From contig JAQTYQ010000013.1 in assembly GCA_028688225.1 (NCBI GenBank), positions 1 to 64,000 of the forward strand: a stretch of 64,000 nucleotides of DNA, read 5' to 3'. Positions within the stretch are counted from its first letter, which is position 1; each line of letters opens with the position of its first letter. The notes beneath the pieces were generated by a model. It was not told where the DNA came from. It worked only from the letters and a program-made list of their open reading frames with translations, and made no database searches. The DNA comes from Opitutaceae bacterium (GTDB lineage Bacteria > Verrucomicrobiota > Verrucomicrobiia > Opitutales > Opitutaceae). The position numbers were made by a program, and so were the translations under genes. Positions 61,179 through 64,000 of the stretch are shown piece after piece.

Positions 61179-61985
61179 ATGAGCCAGCTCCCACTCGATC
61201 CTACCCAGTCGGCCTCCGCCGCGCAATTCGACCGCCAGAGCGATCGCTACGGCCGGTCGCACATTCTCGCCGACACCGGCGATCTGGCCGAGGCACTGCG
61301 GGATGTACGGCCCGGCGCCGAGGCCACCGCCCTCGACGTGGCGACCGGCGGGGGACACGCGGCTTTGTTCTTGGCGCGCGGCGGCTGGCGGGTGACCGCC
61401 GGCGACATCGCGCCGCGCATGCTGGAGAATGCCCGGCGGCTGGCGGCGGAAGCCGGACTGGAGATCGACACCCGGCTGTTTCCCGCCGAGAAGATGCCGT
61501 TTGCAGACGCGACGTTTGACCTCGTGACCGCGCGTGTGGCGCCGCATCACTTCAGTTCTCCCGCGCGGTTTGTCGCCGAGGCGGCGCGGGTGCTCCGGCC
61601 GGGCGGACATTTCCTGGTGATCGACGGGAGCGTGCCGGACGACGATCCCGAAACCGAAGCCTGGCTGCATTCGGTTGAAAAGTGGCGTGACCCGAGCCAC
61701 GGCCGCTTCCTGTCGCGAGCCGCCTGGGAGGCGCTGGTGCGGCGGCAGCATCTGACGATCCTCCGCTCCGAACTGCGCCCCCGAAAACAGCCGGACCTGC
61801 ACTGGTACTTTGAAACCGCCGCCACGCCGGAAGAAAACCGCGCCCGGGTGCTGGAGGCCGTGCGCACCGCGCCGGCAAAAGTCCGGGCGACCCTGAGGCT
61901 GGCCGAAGAGGACGGCCGCATTGTCTGGTGGTGGCCCATGCTCACGTTGCTGGCCCGCTCCGCGACGGCGGGGCCAAGCCGGTAA
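61179..61985 (+). CDS. Class I SAM-dependent methyltransferase
   Basis: 268 residues. ALDVATGGGHAALFLA is motif I, VTAGDIAPRML motif II and MPFADATFDLVTARVAPHHF motif post-I/IV, as in UbiE/COQ5-like methyltransferases. Substrate unknown. ATG 61179 selected; an in-frame ATG 18 bp upstream is possible. Confidence 0.87.
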   Translation: MSQLPLDPTQSASAAQFDRQSDRYGRSHILADTGDLAEALRDVRPGAEATALDVATGGGHAALFLARGGWRVTAGDIAPRMLENARRLAAEAGLEIDTRLFPAEKMPFADATFDLVTARVAPHHFSSPARFVAEAARVLRPGGHFLVIDGSVPDDDPETEAWLHSVEKWRDPSHGRFLSRAAWEALVRRQHLTILRSELRPRKQPDLHWYFETAATPEENRARVLEAVRTAPAKVRATLRLAEEDGRIVWWWPMLTLLARSATAGPSR

Positions 61986-62298
61986 GCCTTGGGATCAGAG
62001 TATGCTGGATCCACGCAGTCGGAATGAAGCAGCCGACGTCAGGAGGCTGTCAAAAGATGAGTCGCCGCTGACTCTCAGCCTCGTTACCTCGGCTGCTACG
62101 CGGTTCTGCGAAATCCGACTGCATGGACACGGCTGAGTGCAGCCATCTTCGCGCAGCGCCGCGCCGAGCCAAGGCGCCCTCGGCTGCCACCCGGGCTAAC
62201 CCAGATCGTCGTCGCGATTCGATCGGATTCCGCCGGCACGGAAAAGAATCTCGTCTTCACAGACTAGTGCCTGTTATTGCCAATTAACCGATAACCTC
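61986..62298. other. Intergenic region, no gene seen
   Basis: About 310 bases between the methyltransferase and the HtrA-like protease. Short frames lack recognisable features. The region just before 62299 is AT-rich (gttattgccaattaaccg) and probably carries the protease promoter. Confidence 0.5.
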
Positions 62299-63867
62299 AT
62301 GCATCATTCCGCGCGTATGCTTCGTGGGCTCGTGGACCTGTTCGCAATCGTCGCACTCGTGACCCCGATTGCCGTTGGCATTCGCGCGCAAACAAGCGAG
62401 GCCGGCGCTGCCCAAGCCGGGCCGGCGACTGCACGGCAGGTCGAGAACTCGGTCGTCAAGGTGTTCGCCACCATGCGCTACCCTGATTTCGGGCGGCCCT
62501 GGACCAAGCAGTCCCCCACCGAGGTGACCGCCAGCGGCGTGGTAATCGAAGGCAAGCGCATCCTCACCAACGCCCATGCCGTGCTTTATGCCAGCCAGGT
62601 GCAGGTGCAGGCCAACCAGGCCGGTGACAAGATCTCCGCCACGGTCGCGGCGATCGCGCCCGGCATCGACCTGGCCGTGCTTACGCTCGACGACGAATCG
62701 TTTTTCGATGCGCACCCGCCGCTAACGCGGGCGAACACCCTCCCCGCCATCAAGGACCCGGTCATGGCCTACGGTTATCCCACGGGCGGCAGCAGCCTTT
62801 CGATCACCAAGGGCATCGTCTCGCGCATCGAATTCACGGTTTACAACTTCCCCGTGTCCGGCCTGCGCATCCAGATCGATGCCGCGATCAACCCCGGCAA
62901 CAGCGGCGGGCCGGCCGTGGCGGGCGACAAGATGATCGGCCTTGCCTTCAGCCGCCTCGGCGGAGGAACGGAAAACATCGGCTACATCATTCCCTGCGAG
63001 GAGATCGAGCTGTTTCTCCGGGACATCGCCGACGGTCGCTACGACGGCAAGCCGGCCATGTTCGACGAGCTCCAGACGCTGGAGAACCCGGCGCTGCGGG
63101 CGTTCCTCAAGCTCGGCAAGCGGGTTGAGGGCACTGTCGTGCACAAGCCCTTTCGCGACGATTCCGCCTACCCGCTGAAGGAATGGGACCTCATCACGAA
63201 GATTGGCGACACACCGGTGGACGACCAGGGCATGAGCAAACTGAGCGATAACATCCGCGTTCACTTCACCTATCTGATTCAAAGGCTCGCCCAGGACGGC
63301 AAGGTCCCGCTGACCATCGTGCGGGCGGGCCGGGAGCTGGCGATCGAGCTGCCGGTATCGCCGGATCGCCCCTCGGTCGTGAAGGATTTGCAGGGCGCCT
63401 ATCCCGCTTATCTCATCTACGGGCCGCTCGTGTTTTCTCCCGTGTCTCGGCAATTTCTCGGCTTGTTCGGCAACAATGCGACCCTGCTCGGTTGGCTCGG
63501 TACCGCCGGCAGTCCGTTGATCACGCGCTCCGGCGACAAGCCGGCATTCCTCGACGAGGAACTGGTGGTGGTTTCCTCCCCCTTCTTCCCGCACAAACTC
63601 GCCCAAGGTTATTCGAACCCCGCCGGGAAGGTCGTCAAAGCCGTCAACGGCATCGCCATCAAGAACCTCCGCCACCTGGTCGAGGTCCTGCGCGATTCGA
63701 GGGACGAATTTATCGCGGTCGAATTTCACGGCCGCATGGCGGAATCCCCCGTGTTTTCACGCCAGGAGATGATTGCCGCCACCGAGGAGATTCTGACCGA
63801 CAACGGCATTCGCAGTCAGGGTTCACCGGACGCGCTCGCCGTTTGGAACGCCCGTCCCGCTCGGTAA
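62299..63867 (+). CDS. HtrA/DegP-like serine protease with PDZ-like C-terminus
   Basis: 522 residues. Signal peptide (about 1-30). Trypsin-like domain with His in LTNAHAVLY, Asp in GIDLAVLTL and Ser in INPGNSGGPAV. C-terminal region has two PDZ-like segments (EWDLITKIGDTPVDDQ; VVKAVNGIAIKNLRHLVEVL). It resembles plant-type Deg9-like/HtrA proteases in periplasmic protein quality control. Start at ATG 62299. Confidence 0.9.
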   Translation: MHHSARMLRGLVDLFAIVALVTPIAVGIRAQTSEAGAAQAGPATARQVENSVVKVFATMRYPDFGRPWTKQSPTEVTASGVVIEGKRILTNAHAVLYASQVQVQANQAGDKISATVAAIAPGIDLAVLTLDDESFFDAHPPLTRANTLPAIKDPVMAYGYPTGGSSLSITKGIVSRIEFTVYNFPVSGLRIQIDAAINPGNSGGPAVAGDKMIGLAFSRLGGGTENIGYIIPCEEIELFLRDIADGRYDGKPAMFDELQTLENPALRAFLKLGKRVEGTVVHKPFRDDSAYPLKEWDLITKIGDTPVDDQGMSKLSDNIRVHFTYLIQRLAQDGKVPLTIVRAGRELAIELPVSPDRPSVVKDLQGAYPAYLIYGPLVFSPVSRQFLGLFGNNATLLGWLGTAGSPLITRSGDKPAFLDEELVVVSSPFFPHKLAQGYSNPAGKVVKAVNGIAIKNLRHLVEVLRDSRDEFIAVEFHGRMAESPVFSRQEMIAATEEILTDNGIRSQGSPDALAVWNARPAR

Positions 63868-63925
63868 GCCTGGCCGCGCGCCGGCAAAAAATCCGGATGT
63901 GCGCGCGGCCGGCCGGCGTCGCGGG

Positions 63926-64000
63926 TCACGGACCGGCACGATCCACGATCTTCGTTTCTTCGATCACGACCATGATCGAGTCGCCCACCTTGTGCGTGGA
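63926..64000 (-). CDS. C-terminal end of a protein, cut by the window edge
   Basis: The minus strand is open from the edge to a TGA at 63926-63928, ending HKVGDSIMVVIEETKIVDRA then GP. Only 24 residues are visible. It is convergent with the protease gene. Nothing can be said about function. Confidence 0.35.
   Translation of the reverse strand, partial: STHKVGDSIMVVIEETKIVDRAGP

Overview
The window looks like a high-GC chromosome segment from a Verrucomicrobiota bacterium, most likely Opitutales/Opitutaceae-like. This is an inference from the combination of an OleA/OleB pair, a malectin-GH3 and a large GH2 enzyme, dap/ruvA/purH/lepA housekeeping genes, GC-rich extragenic palindromes and strong GC3 bias. 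No rRNA is present. One tRNA-Lys lies at 44334-44408.

Layout. 1-418: a decayed IS1182-like transposase. 738-5282: nitrilase-family hydrolase, site-2-type protease, NtrC-type regulator, galE. 5379-13451: a dedicated fatty-acid/polyene-type locus (ketosynthase, ACP, two CrtI-like flavin oxidoreductases, FabZ-like dehydratase, FabI-like reductase) running into OleA- and OleB-like genes without OleC/OleD. 13484-17152: large secreted GH2 protein. 17153-18012: poorly coding flank with a small helix-turn-helix gene.

18013-32736 is the centrepiece: an integrated tailless double-jelly-roll (DJR) virus related to corticovirus PM2. It has a PM2 P2-like major capsid protein (24807-25631), a short HerA/FtsK-type packaging ATPase (23170-23694), an HUH rolling-circle Rep (18877-20880), a string of small single-TM virion-membrane protein candidates, two internally repetitive proteins, a spike candidate, a RelB/YafQ-like toxin-antitoxin pair and a divergent ribbon-helix-helix regulator with an adjacent palindromic operator. 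Genes are packed with ATGA-type overlaps. The element is bounded by a 14-bp direct repeat. Joining the outer flanks rebuilds a 28-bp dif-like site (XerD arm, 6-bp centre, XerC arm), so it appears to be inserted by host XerCD at the chromosome-dimer-resolution site. That would place the window at the replication terminus.

32826-64000 returns to ordinary chromosome: SGNH hydrolase, lepB-lepA-fabD, pilT, dapA-dapB-ruvA, an ECF sigma/anti-sigma pair, tRNA-Lys, an S26B-like peptidase, a NarL-type regulator, a CbiX-like protein, Pal, M20 and M48 peptidases, purH, apaG, an MBL/beta-CASP nuclease, an IMPase-like phosphatase, malectin-GH3, an FmdB-like zinc ribbon, dinB, an esterase, a methyltransferase and an HtrA-like protease.

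All homology statements come from reading motifs by eye. No search or alignment was run.
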